Shown here piece after piece: positions 48,878-57,151 of a DNA stretch of 64,000 nucleotides. Numbering within the stretch: the stretch's first letter is position 1; every line of letters starts with the position of its first letter. The position numbers and the translations under genes were made by a program. Source of the stretch: JACCWP01 sp963801045 (GTDB taxonomy: Bacteria; Actinomycetota; Actinomycetes; Propionibacteriales; Nocardioidaceae); contig CAWDDC010000004.1 of NCBI GenBank assembly GCA_963801045.1, positions 1,116,001-1,180,000 of the forward strand, given 5' to 3'. The notes beneath the pieces are model-generated. The model did not search any database and was not told where the DNA came from. It saw only the letters and a list, made by a program, of their open reading frames with translations.

Positions 48878-51097
48878 ATGACCGTCCTCGACCGACCGAC
48901 CAGGCGCCCCAGCAAGCGACAGGCACGCCGTGCCGCGGTACGCGCCGCCCGTCGGCTCCGTCGCCAGGTGCACAAGGTCGCGCTCGCGTCGAGCATCGCC
49001 GGCGGTGTCCTGCTGGCCACCGGTGCCCTCGGCTCCCTGCTCGGACTTCCCCAGCTGATGCTCGCCTGGCCGGTCGCCGTGCTCGCGCTGGCCGTCGCCT
49101 GGGCAGCCGTCGACGCCGTGCGCCGGCCACCCCCCGACCCGGCCGGCATCCCCCTGCACGTCCTGATCGAGCGCCGGCTGCACCAGCACCTGGCAGTCGT
49201 GGCCTCCCGGCTGGGCACCCAGGCGCCCACCGAGGTGTGGCTCGTCCCGGAGCCGGTGCTCCGCTTCGATCCCGACCCCGACACTCCGGTGCTCTACCTC
49301 GGCGCACCCGTCCTGTGGCACCTCGAGGTCGACGAGCTGGATCGCCTGCTCGCCGGCGAGCTGGTCATGATGAGCGCGGTGCTCGACCCCGAGCTCCGAC
49401 CGGGGATGCTGCTCGCCGCCCGGCTGGACGCCGAGCGACTGACCAGCGACAGCACTCCGCTGGTGGGCACCCTGGTCCGTCGCTGGGGCCGCGCCCTGGA
49501 AGCGAGCCGGTCGGCCCTGCTCGAGGCGGCCCGGGACTGGGCCGACTCCACCGTGCCCTCGGAGGCCCGCCCCACCGAGGCCGACCGCGCCCGTCTCGCC
49601 GCGCTCGCCGAGGTCGGCGAGCTGGTGCAGGCCCAGCGAACCACCGCCGCCGCGGAGGGGCTGGGCGTTGCTGCGCTCGGCGCGCACACGGCCGCCACCG
49701 TCGCCGCATGCGAGGAGGCGGGTGTGCTCGAGCCCGACGCGCACCTCAGTGCCGGGCCCGTCGCCACCGACCTGCTGACCGCTCCCGTTGCCACCGACGA
49801 CCGTCTCGCCACCCACCTCGCTGCGGCCGCCGCCGGGCCGGATGCACCCGTGGTGCAGTGGGACCAGCTCCCGCAGCGGGCCTGGTTGCCGCGGTGGCGC
49901 TCGCAGCGCGACGGCGCGCTGCCGGCCGTGCACCACGTGACAGGGGTCTGGCCGAGCACCCTGCGCGGGATGCTCGACACGCTGCAGCCCCCGGGCGACG
50001 ACGGCCGCGACCTGGTGGCCGAGCTCGGTGCTCTCCTGGCCCGGCACCCGGAGCACCAGCTCGGCACCGACGCCGAGCCCGCGGAAGCACCCGAGGGCAG
50101 CAGGCTCGGCGACCCGGGAACGGGGCTGCGCCACGCCGCCGTGACCGAGGCGATCAGTGCAGCAGTACGCGTGTCCGCCGTCGAGCAGGACTGCCTGAGC
50201 CTGACGTGGGACGACGCCTGGGGTGCCCAGGTGGTCGACCCGCAGGGCGAGGCGGTGCTGCTGGAGGCATTCGTCGCCGACGGCGTCGCCCGCCGCGCGG
50301 CCGACGAGCTGATCGGGTGGGTCGCCGAGCTGGGCCTGGATGTCGACACCCCGTGGATCGGCGCCGGCGAGCCGAAGGACGGCGTGCCGGGCCTGCCGAT
50401 CGCCGCGTTCCCGGCCAGGACGCACGGCCGCCGCACCGACCTCGTGCTGATGGACGGCTGGATCCTGAGCTACCCGCACCCGCGCCGCAACCTGCTGGGC
50501 AGCTGGCGGGACCGGCTCCGTCCGGCCAAGGCCGCCACTGACGAGCTGCTCGCGCTGGCCGAAGGACACCGCGCCGAGCTGAGCGACGTGGCCGACCAGG
50601 CGACGTCCTGCCGGCTGGTCGACGTCATCGCGGCCCGGATGTCCGCACCGGTCCACGGCCTGGGCTGGGAGCTGGAGCTCGAGCTGCCCGACCGCACGCT
50701 GCGCCTGTCCGGCGCCGGTACCGGTCGCGACCTCGCCGCCGCCATCGCCGACGACCTCGGGACCCGGCTGGTCCGTACCGGGACCAACCGGGTCGACCGA
50801 CCGGTCCGCTCCTGGGCCGGCCGTGGCTGGTGGCTCGGTGGCCGCGCCGCCGCTGCCGCGTGTCTGGCTCTCGCCGGCCTGGTGCTCGCCGGGATCGCCG
50901 GCTTGGAGCAGGTCGCCGGTGTGCACCCGGTCACCGAGGCCACGACCCTGCTGGCACTGGGCGTGATGCTGGGCCTGGCGGCGTCGGTGGGCTACGCCGA
51001 GGCGGCGCGCCGGTTCGAGGACTGCGAGCGACGGGCCCGCCTTCCGGCGCCGTCGCCGCTCCGGTTCGTCCCCGGTCAGCGCACCGCTGAGGGCTGA
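48878..51097 (+). CDS. Large membrane protein with degenerate M48-like region
   Basis: 739 residues. A basic N-terminus ('RRPSKRQARRAAVRAARRLR') is followed by two helices (about residues 35-80), a long soluble middle, and two more helices near the C-terminus (about 660-715). Residues ~105-165 resemble the start of M48 zinc peptidases: 'APTEVWLVPEP', 'TPVLYLGAPVLWHLEVDELD' and 'RLLAGELVMMS'. The HExxH is replaced by GELVM, so it should be catalytically dead. No named family was recognised for the remainder. Confidence 0.75.
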   Translation: MTVLDRPTRRPSKRQARRAAVRAARRLRRQVHKVALASSIAGGVLLATGALGSLLGLPQLMLAWPVAVLALAVAWAAVDAVRRPPPDPAGIPLHVLIERRLHQHLAVVASRLGTQAPTEVWLVPEPVLRFDPDPDTPVLYLGAPVLWHLEVDELDRLLAGELVMMSAVLDPELRPGMLLAARLDAERLTSDSTPLVGTLVRRWGRALEASRSALLEAARDWADSTVPSEARPTEADRARLAALAEVGELVQAQRTTAAAEGLGVAALGAHTAATVAACEEAGVLEPDAHLSAGPVATDLLTAPVATDDRLATHLAAAAAGPDAPVVQWDQLPQRAWLPRWRSQRDGALPAVHHVTGVWPSTLRGMLDTLQPPGDDGRDLVAELGALLARHPEHQLGTDAEPAEAPEGSRLGDPGTGLRHAAVTEAISAAVRVSAVEQDCLSLTWDDAWGAQVVDPQGEAVLLEAFVADGVARRAADELIGWVAELGLDVDTPWIGAGEPKDGVPGLPIAAFPARTHGRRTDLVLMDGWILSYPHPRRNLLGSWRDRLRPAKAATDELLALAEGHRAELSDVADQATSCRLVDVIAARMSAPVHGLGWELELELPDRTLRLSGAGTGRDLAAAIADDLGTRLVRTGTNRVDRPVRSWAGRGWWLGGRAAAAACLALAGLVLAGIAGLEQVAGVHPVTEATTLLALGVMLGLAASVGYAEAARRFEDCERRARLPAPSPLRFVPGQRTAEG

Positions 51098-51098
51098 G

Positions 51099-51692
51099 CT
51101 ACCGCTCGGCCCCCGGCTCGGGGCCGACCTCGAGCCGTGGCAGCAGCAGGTGCACCAGGGGGCCGATCGCGAGCGCGTACGCGATCGTCGCCACCCCCAG
51201 CGTGCCGCCGAGTGCCCATCCGACCGCCACGACCGCGACCTCGATGGAGGTGCGCACCAGCCGGACGGTGCCGCCTGTCCTGCGCACCAGTCCGGTCATC
51301 AGCCCGTCGCGGGGACCCGGTCCGAGGTGCACGCCCACGTACGCCGCCGTCGCGACCGCGTTGAGCACGATCCCCGCCACCGCCAGCGCGATCCGCACCG
51401 GCAGGGCGTCGACCGTCGGCAGCACCGCGAGCGCCGCGTCGACCGCGACCCCGACCACGACGACGTTGCTGACGGTGCCGATGCCCGGCCGCTCCCGCAA
51501 CGGGATCCACAACGCGAGCACGACGACCCCGGTGGCGATCGTGACGGCTCCGAGGCTCCAGCCGATCCGGCGGGCGATGCCCTGGTGCAGCACGTCCCAC
51601 GGCAGCACGCCGAGGTCGGACCGCACCAGCAGCGCCATGGAGATCCCGTAGAGCACCAGCCCGGCGAACAGCTGGGTGAGACGCCGGGGCAC
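51099..51692 (-). CDS. YczE/YitT-type integral membrane protein
   Basis: 197 residues with about five helices. 'RLTQLFAGLVLYGISMALLV', 'RSDLGVLPWDVLHQGIARRI', 'GIGTVSNVVVVGVAVDAALA', and 'YVGVHLGPGPRDGLMTGL' are the YczE-family blocks. The GTG at 51690-51692 is preferred. The alternative ATG at 51735-51737 would share bases with the glnA2 start codon on the other strand, leaving no promoter space. The transport role is undefined. Confidence 0.82.
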   Translation of the reverse strand: MPRRLTQLFAGLVLYGISMALLVRSDLGVLPWDVLHQGIARRIGWSLGAVTIATGVVVLALWIPLRERPGIGTVSNVVVVGVAVDAALAVLPTVDALPVRIALAVAGIVLNAVATAAYVGVHLGPGPRDGLMTGLVRRTGGTVRLVRTSIEVAVVAVGWALGGTLGVATIAYALAIGPLVHLLLPRLEVGPEPGAER

Positions 51693-51735
51693 GCGGCTAC
51701 CGTCCCACGCGTCTGCATGGGTCAGACTGTCGCCC

Positions 51736-53073
51736 ATGGGCAAGCAAGAGGACTTCGTGCTGCGTGCGCTCGAGGAGCGTGACGTCCGCTTCGTGCGGCT
51801 GTGGTTCACCGACGTGCTCGGCTTCCTCAAGTCGGTCGCCGTCGCGCCGGCCGAGCTGGACAACGCCTTCGACGAGGGCATCGGCTTCGACGGTTCGGCG
51901 ATCGAGGGCTTCGCCCGGGTCTACGAGGCCGACATGCTGGCCAAGCCCGACGCCTCGACGTTCCAGGTGCTGCCGTGGCGCGGCGAGGGCCCGTCGACGG
52001 CGCGGATGTTCTGCGACATCCAGCTGCCCGACGGCGGCGCCTCGTACGCCGACCCCCGGCACGTGCTGAAGCGGTCGCTGGCCAAGGCCGCCGACCTCGG
52101 GTTCACCTTCTACACCCACCCCGAGATCGAGTTCTTCCTGTTCCAGGGCAGGCCACAGCCGGGTGCCGTGCCGGTGCCGGTGGACAACTCCGGCTACTTC
52201 GACCACACCGCGCAGGGTGTCGGGCAGGACTTCCGCCGCGAGGTCATCACGATGCTCGAGTCGATGGGCATCTCGGTGGAGTTCAGCCACCACGAGGGGG
52301 CGCCGGGGCAGCAGGAGATCGACCTGCGCTACGCCGACGCGCTGTCGACCGCCGACAACATCATGACGTTCCGGGTGGTGGTGCGGGAGGTCGCGCTCAG
52401 CGAGGGGATCTTCGCGTCCTTCATGCCCAAGCCGTTCACCGACCACCCCGGCTCGGGCATGCACACCCACCTGTCGCTGTTCGAGGGCGACCGCAACGCG
52501 TTCTTCGAGGCCGGTGCCGAGTACCACCTGTCGTCGGTGGGCCGGTCGTTCATCGCCGGCCTGCTCCGGCACTCGGCCGAGATCACCGCCGTGACCAACC
52601 AGTGGGTGAACAGCTACAAGCGCATCATCGGCGGCGGCGAGGCACCGTCGTACGTCTGCTGGGGACACAACAACCGGTCGGCCCTGGTGCGGGTGCCGAT
52701 GTACAAGCCCAGCAAGGGTCAGTCGACCCGGGTCGAGATGCGCTCGATCGACTCCGCGTGCAACCCGTACCTCTCCTACGCGCTGCTGCTCGCGGCCGGA
52801 CTCAAGGGCATCGAGGAGGACTACGAGCTGCCGCGCGAGGCCGAGGACGACGTGTGGTCGCTGACCGACGACGAGCGGCGTGCGCTCGGCATCGCCCCAC
52901 TGCCGCACAACCTCGACCAGGCGATCCGGGAGATGGAGAACAGCGAGCTGGTCGCCGAGACCCTCGGCGAGCACGTCTTCGACTTCTTCCTGCGCAACAA
53001 GCGGGCCGAGTGGCGCGACTACCGTCGGCAGGTGTCCCAGTTCGAGCTCGACCGACTGATCTCGGTGCTGTGA
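51736..53073 (+). CDS. glnA2: Type I glutamine synthetase homologue (GlnA2-like)
   Basis: 445 residues. It has 'GIGFDGSAIEGFARVYEADM', the metal-site 'FYTHPEIEFFLF', 'EFSHHEGAPGQQEIDLRYAD', 'PGSGMHTHLSLFEG', 'NSYKRIIGGGEAPSYVCWGH', and 'STRVEMRSIDSACNPYLSYA'. Where GlnA1 has the adenylylated Tyr, this protein has 'DDVWSLTDDER' (Trp). It is therefore probably not a GlnE target. Streptomyces GlnA2 is a gamma-glutamylpolyamine synthetase, and the same role is plausible here. CAGACT lies 7 nt before the ATG (leaderless). Confidence 0.9.
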   Translation: MGKQEDFVLRALEERDVRFVRLWFTDVLGFLKSVAVAPAELDNAFDEGIGFDGSAIEGFARVYEADMLAKPDASTFQVLPWRGEGPSTARMFCDIQLPDGGASYADPRHVLKRSLAKAADLGFTFYTHPEIEFFLFQGRPQPGAVPVPVDNSGYFDHTAQGVGQDFRREVITMLESMGISVEFSHHEGAPGQQEIDLRYADALSTADNIMTFRVVVREVALSEGIFASFMPKPFTDHPGSGMHTHLSLFEGDRNAFFEAGAEYHLSSVGRSFIAGLLRHSAEITAVTNQWVNSYKRIIGGGEAPSYVCWGHNNRSALVRVPMYKPSKGQSTRVEMRSIDSACNPYLSYALLLAAGLKGIEEDYELPREAEDDVWSLTDDERRALGIAPLPHNLDQAIREMENSELVAETLGEHVFDFFLRNKRAEWRDYRRQVSQFELDRLISVL

Positions 53074-53789
53074 GCACGGTCCTCGTCGTCCAGCACGAGG
53101 ACGACGCCCCGGCGGCCTGGGTGGGGGAGTGGATGCGGGCCGCGGGGGCCGTTCTCGACGTCCGGCGATGCCACCGGGGCGACCCGCTGCCCGAGACGCT
53201 CGGGGCGCACGACGGGCTGGTCGTCCTCGGCGGTGAGATGGGGGCGAACGACGACGCGACCACCCCCTGGCTCGTGCCCACCAAGGCCCTGGTCCGTGCG
53301 GCGGTGGGCGCGGGGCAACCGATGCTCGGGATCTGCCTCGGTCACCAGATCGCGGCGGTCGCGCTCGGGGGCGCTGTCGGACTCGCACCCGACGGCCGGC
53401 AGGTCGGCGTGTTCGACGTGGGCTGGACCGCGGAGGCGGAGGCCGACCCGGTGTTCGGCGCCCTCGCGGACGAGTCCGCGCGCGGCAGGTCGACCCCTGC
53501 CGTGCAGTGGAACAACGACGTCGTCACCGAGGCCCCGGCCGGCAGCACGGTGCTGGCGCGCGGGCCCAGCGGGACGATCCAGGTGCTGCGGTTCGGGTCA
53601 CGCGCGTGGGGCGTCCAGCTGCACCCGGAGGTCGGCCGCGACATCGTGGCGCGCTGGACCCAGACCGACCCGTCGGCGCCGATGGCACTCGATCGCATCG
53701 GCGAGCTGGAGCCCGAGCTACGGGCGGTCTGGCAGCCGCCGGTCGCCGCGTTCGTCGACCAGCTGACGGTCGGCCGGGCTTCGGCATGA
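53070..53789 (+). CDS. Class I glutamine amidotransferase-like protein
   Basis: 239 residues. The nucleophile elbow is 'MLGICLGHQIAAVALGG' (Cys), and His-Glu are in 'GVQLHPEVGRD'. 'GLVVLGGEMGANDD' is the oxyanion region. This is the GMP-synthase/PuuD-like branch without a synthase domain. It overlaps glnA2 (GTGA) and glnE (ATGA), so all three are coupled. If GlnA2 makes gamma-glutamylpolyamines, this enzyme could hydrolyse them (inference). Confidence 0.88.
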   Translation: MSTVLVVQHEDDAPAAWVGEWMRAAGAVLDVRRCHRGDPLPETLGAHDGLVVLGGEMGANDDATTPWLVPTKALVRAAVGAGQPMLGICLGHQIAAVALGGAVGLAPDGRQVGVFDVGWTAEAEADPVFGALADESARGRSTPAVQWNNDVVTEAPAGSTVLARGPSGTIQVLRFGSRAWGVQLHPEVGRDIVARWTQTDPSAPMALDRIGELEPELRAVWQPPVAAFVDQLTVGRASA

Positions 53790-56716
53790 CCGCCGACGGC
53801 CGCAGCCGCGGCCGGCTGGCCCGGTCCGGGTTCCGCGACGTGGACGCGGCCGCCGGCCACGCCGACTCGCTCGCGCTGCACACCGACGACGTCGACGTAC
53901 TGGTCGAAGCCGCCGCCCGTGGCGCCGACCCCGACGTGGCGCTGCAGGGTCTGGCGGCCATCGGTGAGGCGGGAGACGACGGTGCCGGTCTGGTCCGGGC
54001 GGCGGCCCGCGACGAGGTGCTGCGCGGGCGGCTGGCCGCCGTCTGCGGCGCCAGCCCGGCGCTCGCCGACCACCTGCGGGCCCATCCAGAGCACGGGCAC
54101 GACCTGCGGTCCGGGGGGACCAGGGCCGAGGGGCCGCTGCTGGACGAGGGGTCAGCCGACACCGACTCGGTCGAAGACCTGTTGCGGATCGCCTACCGGG
54201 GACGGCTGGTCGCCATCGCGGCCCGCGACCTCACCGGCGAGTCCGCCTTCGAGGAGGTGGCGGCGTCGCTGTCCGCCCTGGCCGACGCCACCCTGGAGGC
54301 CGCGCTCACCACCGCGCGGGCCCGACTGCCCGAGCACGCGGCCCGGTGCCGGCTCGCCGTGATCGCGCTGGGCAAGTGCGGCGGGTGCGAGCTCAACTAC
54401 GTGAGCGACGTCGACGTGGTGTTCGTGCACGAGCCCGTCGGCGAGACCGCCGACGACGCCGCGTCGCGCTCGGCCGCACAGCTGGCCTCGACGATGATGC
54501 GGATCTGCTCGGAGCACACCGGCGAGGGCACCATCTGGCCGGTCGACGCGGCGCTGCGGCCCGAGGGCAAGGCCGGTTCGCTCAGCCGCACTGTCGAGGG
54601 CCATCGCGGCTACTACGACCGCTGGGCGAGCACCTGGGAGTTCCAGGCCCTGCTCAAGGCCCGCTGCGCCGCCGGCGACCCCGCGCTCGGCGCGGCGTAC
54701 CTGCAGGTGATCGAGCCGCTGGTCTGGCGGGCGGGGGAGCGGGACGGGTTCGTCGGCGACGTGCAGGCCATGCGCCGCAAGGTGGTCGACCACATCCCGG
54801 CCGAGCAGGTGCCGCGCGCGCTCAAGCTGGGCCCGGGCGGCCTGCGCGACGTGGAGTTCGCCGTGCAGCTGCTGCAGCTGGTCCACGGGCGCGGCGACGA
54901 GACGTTGCGCGAGCGCAGCACGCTGGGAGGTCTGGACGCGCTTACCCGCGGCGGCTACGTGGGTCGCGACGACGGTGCCGCACTCGCCCGGTCGTACGCG
55001 TTCCTGCGGACCGTCGAGCACCGGCTCCAGCTGTGGGCGCTGCGGCGTACCCAGGTGGTGCCCGACGACGAGGAGACCCGGCGCCGGCTCGGTCGCACCC
55101 TGGGGCACCACAAGGACGCGGTCGCGAAGTTCGAGGCCGACTGGCGTGCCTGCACCCGCGAGGTGCGGCGGCTGCACGAGAAGCTGTTCTACCGCCCGCT
55201 GCTGGACGCCGTCGCCGCGCTGCCCGGTGCCGAGCTGCGGCTCAGCACCGACGCCGCCCGCCTCCGACTGACCGCGCTCGGCTACCTCGACCCGCGCAGC
55301 GCGCTCAAGCACCTGGAGGCGCTGACCAGCGGCCTGACGCGGCGCGCCGCGATCCAGCGCCAGCTGCTGCCGGCCCTGCTCGGCTGGTTCGCCGAGGGCC
55401 CCGACCCCGACGCCGCGCTGCTGTCGTTCCGGCGGCTGTCCGACCGGCTGGGTGCGACCCCGTGGTTCCTGCGGCTGCTGCGGGACGAGGGCGAGACCGC
55501 CGAGCAGCTCGCCCGGGTGCTCACCAGCGGCCGGTACGCCGCCGAGCTGCTGCTGGGCGCGCCGGAGTCGGTGGCGATGCTGCGGGGCGGCGACGATCTG
55601 GTGCCCCGCCCCCGCGAGACGCTGCTCAAGGAGATGACGTCGGCGGCACGCAGGCACGCCGACCCGGTCGCCGCCACCGAGGCGGTGCGCCAGATGCGCC
55701 GGCGCGAGCTGTGCCGGGTCGCGGTGGCCGACGTGCTCGGGCTGCTCGACGTCGAGGCCGTCGGCGAGGCGCTGACCGACCTGACCTTCGCCACGCTCAC
55801 CGGTGCGCTGGCCGCGGCCACGTCAGCGGTCGGGGCAGAGCTGCGCGAGCCGGTGCCGGTACGGATGGCAGTGATCGCGATGGGCCGGCTCGGCGGCCAC
55901 GAGATGGGCTACGCCAGCGACGCCGACGTGATGTTCTGCCACGTCCCCGTCTCGGGCACACCGGAGCGAGCGTCGGCGGAGGCTGCCCACGCGGTCGCCC
56001 AGGAGATGCGCCGCACGCTCGCGATGCCCGGCGACGCGCCGCCGCTGGAGCTGGACGCGGGGCTGCGTCCCGAGGGCAAGCAGGGGCCGCTGGTCCGCAC
56101 GCTCGCGTCGTACTCGACCTACTACGCGCGCTGGTCCCAGCCGTGGGAGGCCCAGGCCCTGCTGCGCGCCGAGCCCGCGGTGGGCGACGCCGAGGTCTGC
56201 GAGCGGTTCCGCGCGCTGATCGACCCGCTGCGGTGGCCGGCCGACGGCCTGGACGAGGGGGCGGTGACTGAGATCCGCCGGATCAAGGCCCGGGTCGACG
56301 CCGAGCGGCTGCCGCGCGGCGCCGACCCGTCCGGCCACGTCAAGCTGGGGCCGGGCGGGCTTACCGACGTGGAGTGGACCGTGCAGCTGCTCCAGCTGCG
56401 GCACGCCGCGCGGGTCGAGGGCCTGCGGACGACGGCGACCCTGCCGGCGCTGGAGGCGGCGGTCGACGCGGACCTGCTGGACCGCGCGGACGCCGACGCG
56501 CTCGCGGCCGCGTGGCGGATGGCGCAGCGGCTGCGCAACGTGATGATGCTCGTCCGCGGGCGGGCGTCGGACTCGCTGCCGCGCGACCCGCGCGACCGGG
56601 CGGGGGTGGCGTACCTGATGGGCCGTGAGCCGGACGGGTTCGAGGCGGTGGCCGACGAGTGGCGGCGGACCGCGAGGCGGGCCCGGGCCGTGGTGGAACG
56701 GGTGTTCTGGGAGTAG
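53786..56716 (+). CDS. glnE: Bifunctional glutamine synthetase adenylyltransferase/deadenylylase
   Basis: 976 residues with two nucleotidyltransferase domains. The first has 'LGKCGGCELNYVSDVDVVFV' (Leu of the usual GKLGG is Cys) and 'WPVDAALRPEGKAGSLSRTV'. The second has 'MGRLGGHEMGYASDADVMFC' and 'LELDAGLRPEGKQGPLVRTL'. Each is followed by a helical 'LGPGGLRDVEFAVQLLQL'-type segment. It controls GlnA1 activity by adding and removing AMP. GlnA1 itself is not in the window. The ATG overlaps the amidotransferase stop. Confidence 0.96.
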   Translation: MTADGRSRGRLARSGFRDVDAAAGHADSLALHTDDVDVLVEAAARGADPDVALQGLAAIGEAGDDGAGLVRAAARDEVLRGRLAAVCGASPALADHLRAHPEHGHDLRSGGTRAEGPLLDEGSADTDSVEDLLRIAYRGRLVAIAARDLTGESAFEEVAASLSALADATLEAALTTARARLPEHAARCRLAVIALGKCGGCELNYVSDVDVVFVHEPVGETADDAASRSAAQLASTMMRICSEHTGEGTIWPVDAALRPEGKAGSLSRTVEGHRGYYDRWASTWEFQALLKARCAAGDPALGAAYLQVIEPLVWRAGERDGFVGDVQAMRRKVVDHIPAEQVPRALKLGPGGLRDVEFAVQLLQLVHGRGDETLRERSTLGGLDALTRGGYVGRDDGAALARSYAFLRTVEHRLQLWALRRTQVVPDDEETRRRLGRTLGHHKDAVAKFEADWRACTREVRRLHEKLFYRPLLDAVAALPGAELRLSTDAARLRLTALGYLDPRSALKHLEALTSGLTRRAAIQRQLLPALLGWFAEGPDPDAALLSFRRLSDRLGATPWFLRLLRDEGETAEQLARVLTSGRYAAELLLGAPESVAMLRGGDDLVPRPRETLLKEMTSAARRHADPVAATEAVRQMRRRELCRVAVADVLGLLDVEAVGEALTDLTFATLTGALAAATSAVGAELREPVPVRMAVIAMGRLGGHEMGYASDADVMFCHVPVSGTPERASAEAAHAVAQEMRRTLAMPGDAPPLELDAGLRPEGKQGPLVRTLASYSTYYARWSQPWEAQALLRAEPAVGDAEVCERFRALIDPLRWPADGLDEGAVTEIRRIKARVDAERLPRGADPSGHVKLGPGGLTDVEWTVQLLQLRHAARVEGLRTTATLPALEAAVDADLLDRADADALAAAWRMAQRLRNVMMLVRGRASDSLPRDPRDRAGVAYLMGREPDGFEAVADEWRRTARRARAVVERVFWE

Positions 56717-56720
56717 CCGG

Positions 56721-57005
56721 TCAGGAGGCGACGGGGTGGCTCTCCACCGTGCTGCGCTCGGACGGGGTCAGACCGCCCCAGACGCCGTAGGGCTCCTTGA
56801 CGCGCAGCGCGTGCTCGAGGCACTGGTCGAGCACCGGGCAGCGCTGGCAGTACAGCTTGGCGGCGTTCTCGCGGGCGCGGCGGCGGGGGCCGCGCTCGGA
56901 CTCGGGGGAGAAGAACAGTGCGGGGTCGGCCTCGCGGCAGGAGCCCTCGAACTGCCAGTCGTAGACGTCGAGCAGGGGCATCGGGAGCCGCGCGATGTTG
57001 GCCAC
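56721..57005 (-). CDS. WhiB-family iron-sulfur regulator (WhiD/WhiB3-like)
   Basis: 94 residues. The four cluster-binding cysteines are Cys23 ('GSCREAD'), Cys53 and Cys56 ('LYCQRCPV'), and Cys62 ('DQCLEHA'). The turn 'EPYGVWGGLTPSER' and a short C-terminus follow. 'DVYDWQFEGSCREAD' resembles WhiD/WhiB3 most. It binds a [4Fe-4S] cluster and sigma factor region 4. A good promoter (57047-57075) drives it. AGGA precedes the GTG. Confidence 0.93.
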   Translation of the reverse strand: MANIARLPMPLLDVYDWQFEGSCREADPALFFSPESERGPRRRARENAAKLYCQRCPVLDQCLEHALRVKEPYGVWGGLTPSERSTVESHPVAS

Positions 57006-57046
57006 GGAACGTCCTTTCCACGAGACCGGGGGGAAAACCGATTCGT

Positions 57047-57075
57047 AAGTTACTCACGACCTATTCACCTGACAA
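57047..57075 (-). promoter_or_regulatory. whiB promoter
   Basis: On the minus strand, a -35 TTGTCA (57075-57070) and -10 TAACTT (57052-57047) have a 17-bp spacer. It lies in an AT-richer patch, about 40 nt before the GTG start. Confidence 0.7.
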
Positions 57076-57151
57076 GACCCGCGGACCAACTTGTCCGCAG
57101 AAATCCCGGCACCGGTGGCCGATTAAGCGGGTCCGCGACAGACTGGAACCT

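Noticed and set aside
46526..50926. A 1466-residue open frame on the minus strand across nadE and the M48-like gene
   Set aside because: It is a GC-rich shadow in the wrong frame of real genes on both strands. Only its last ~29 residues are meaningful (the displaced NadE end).
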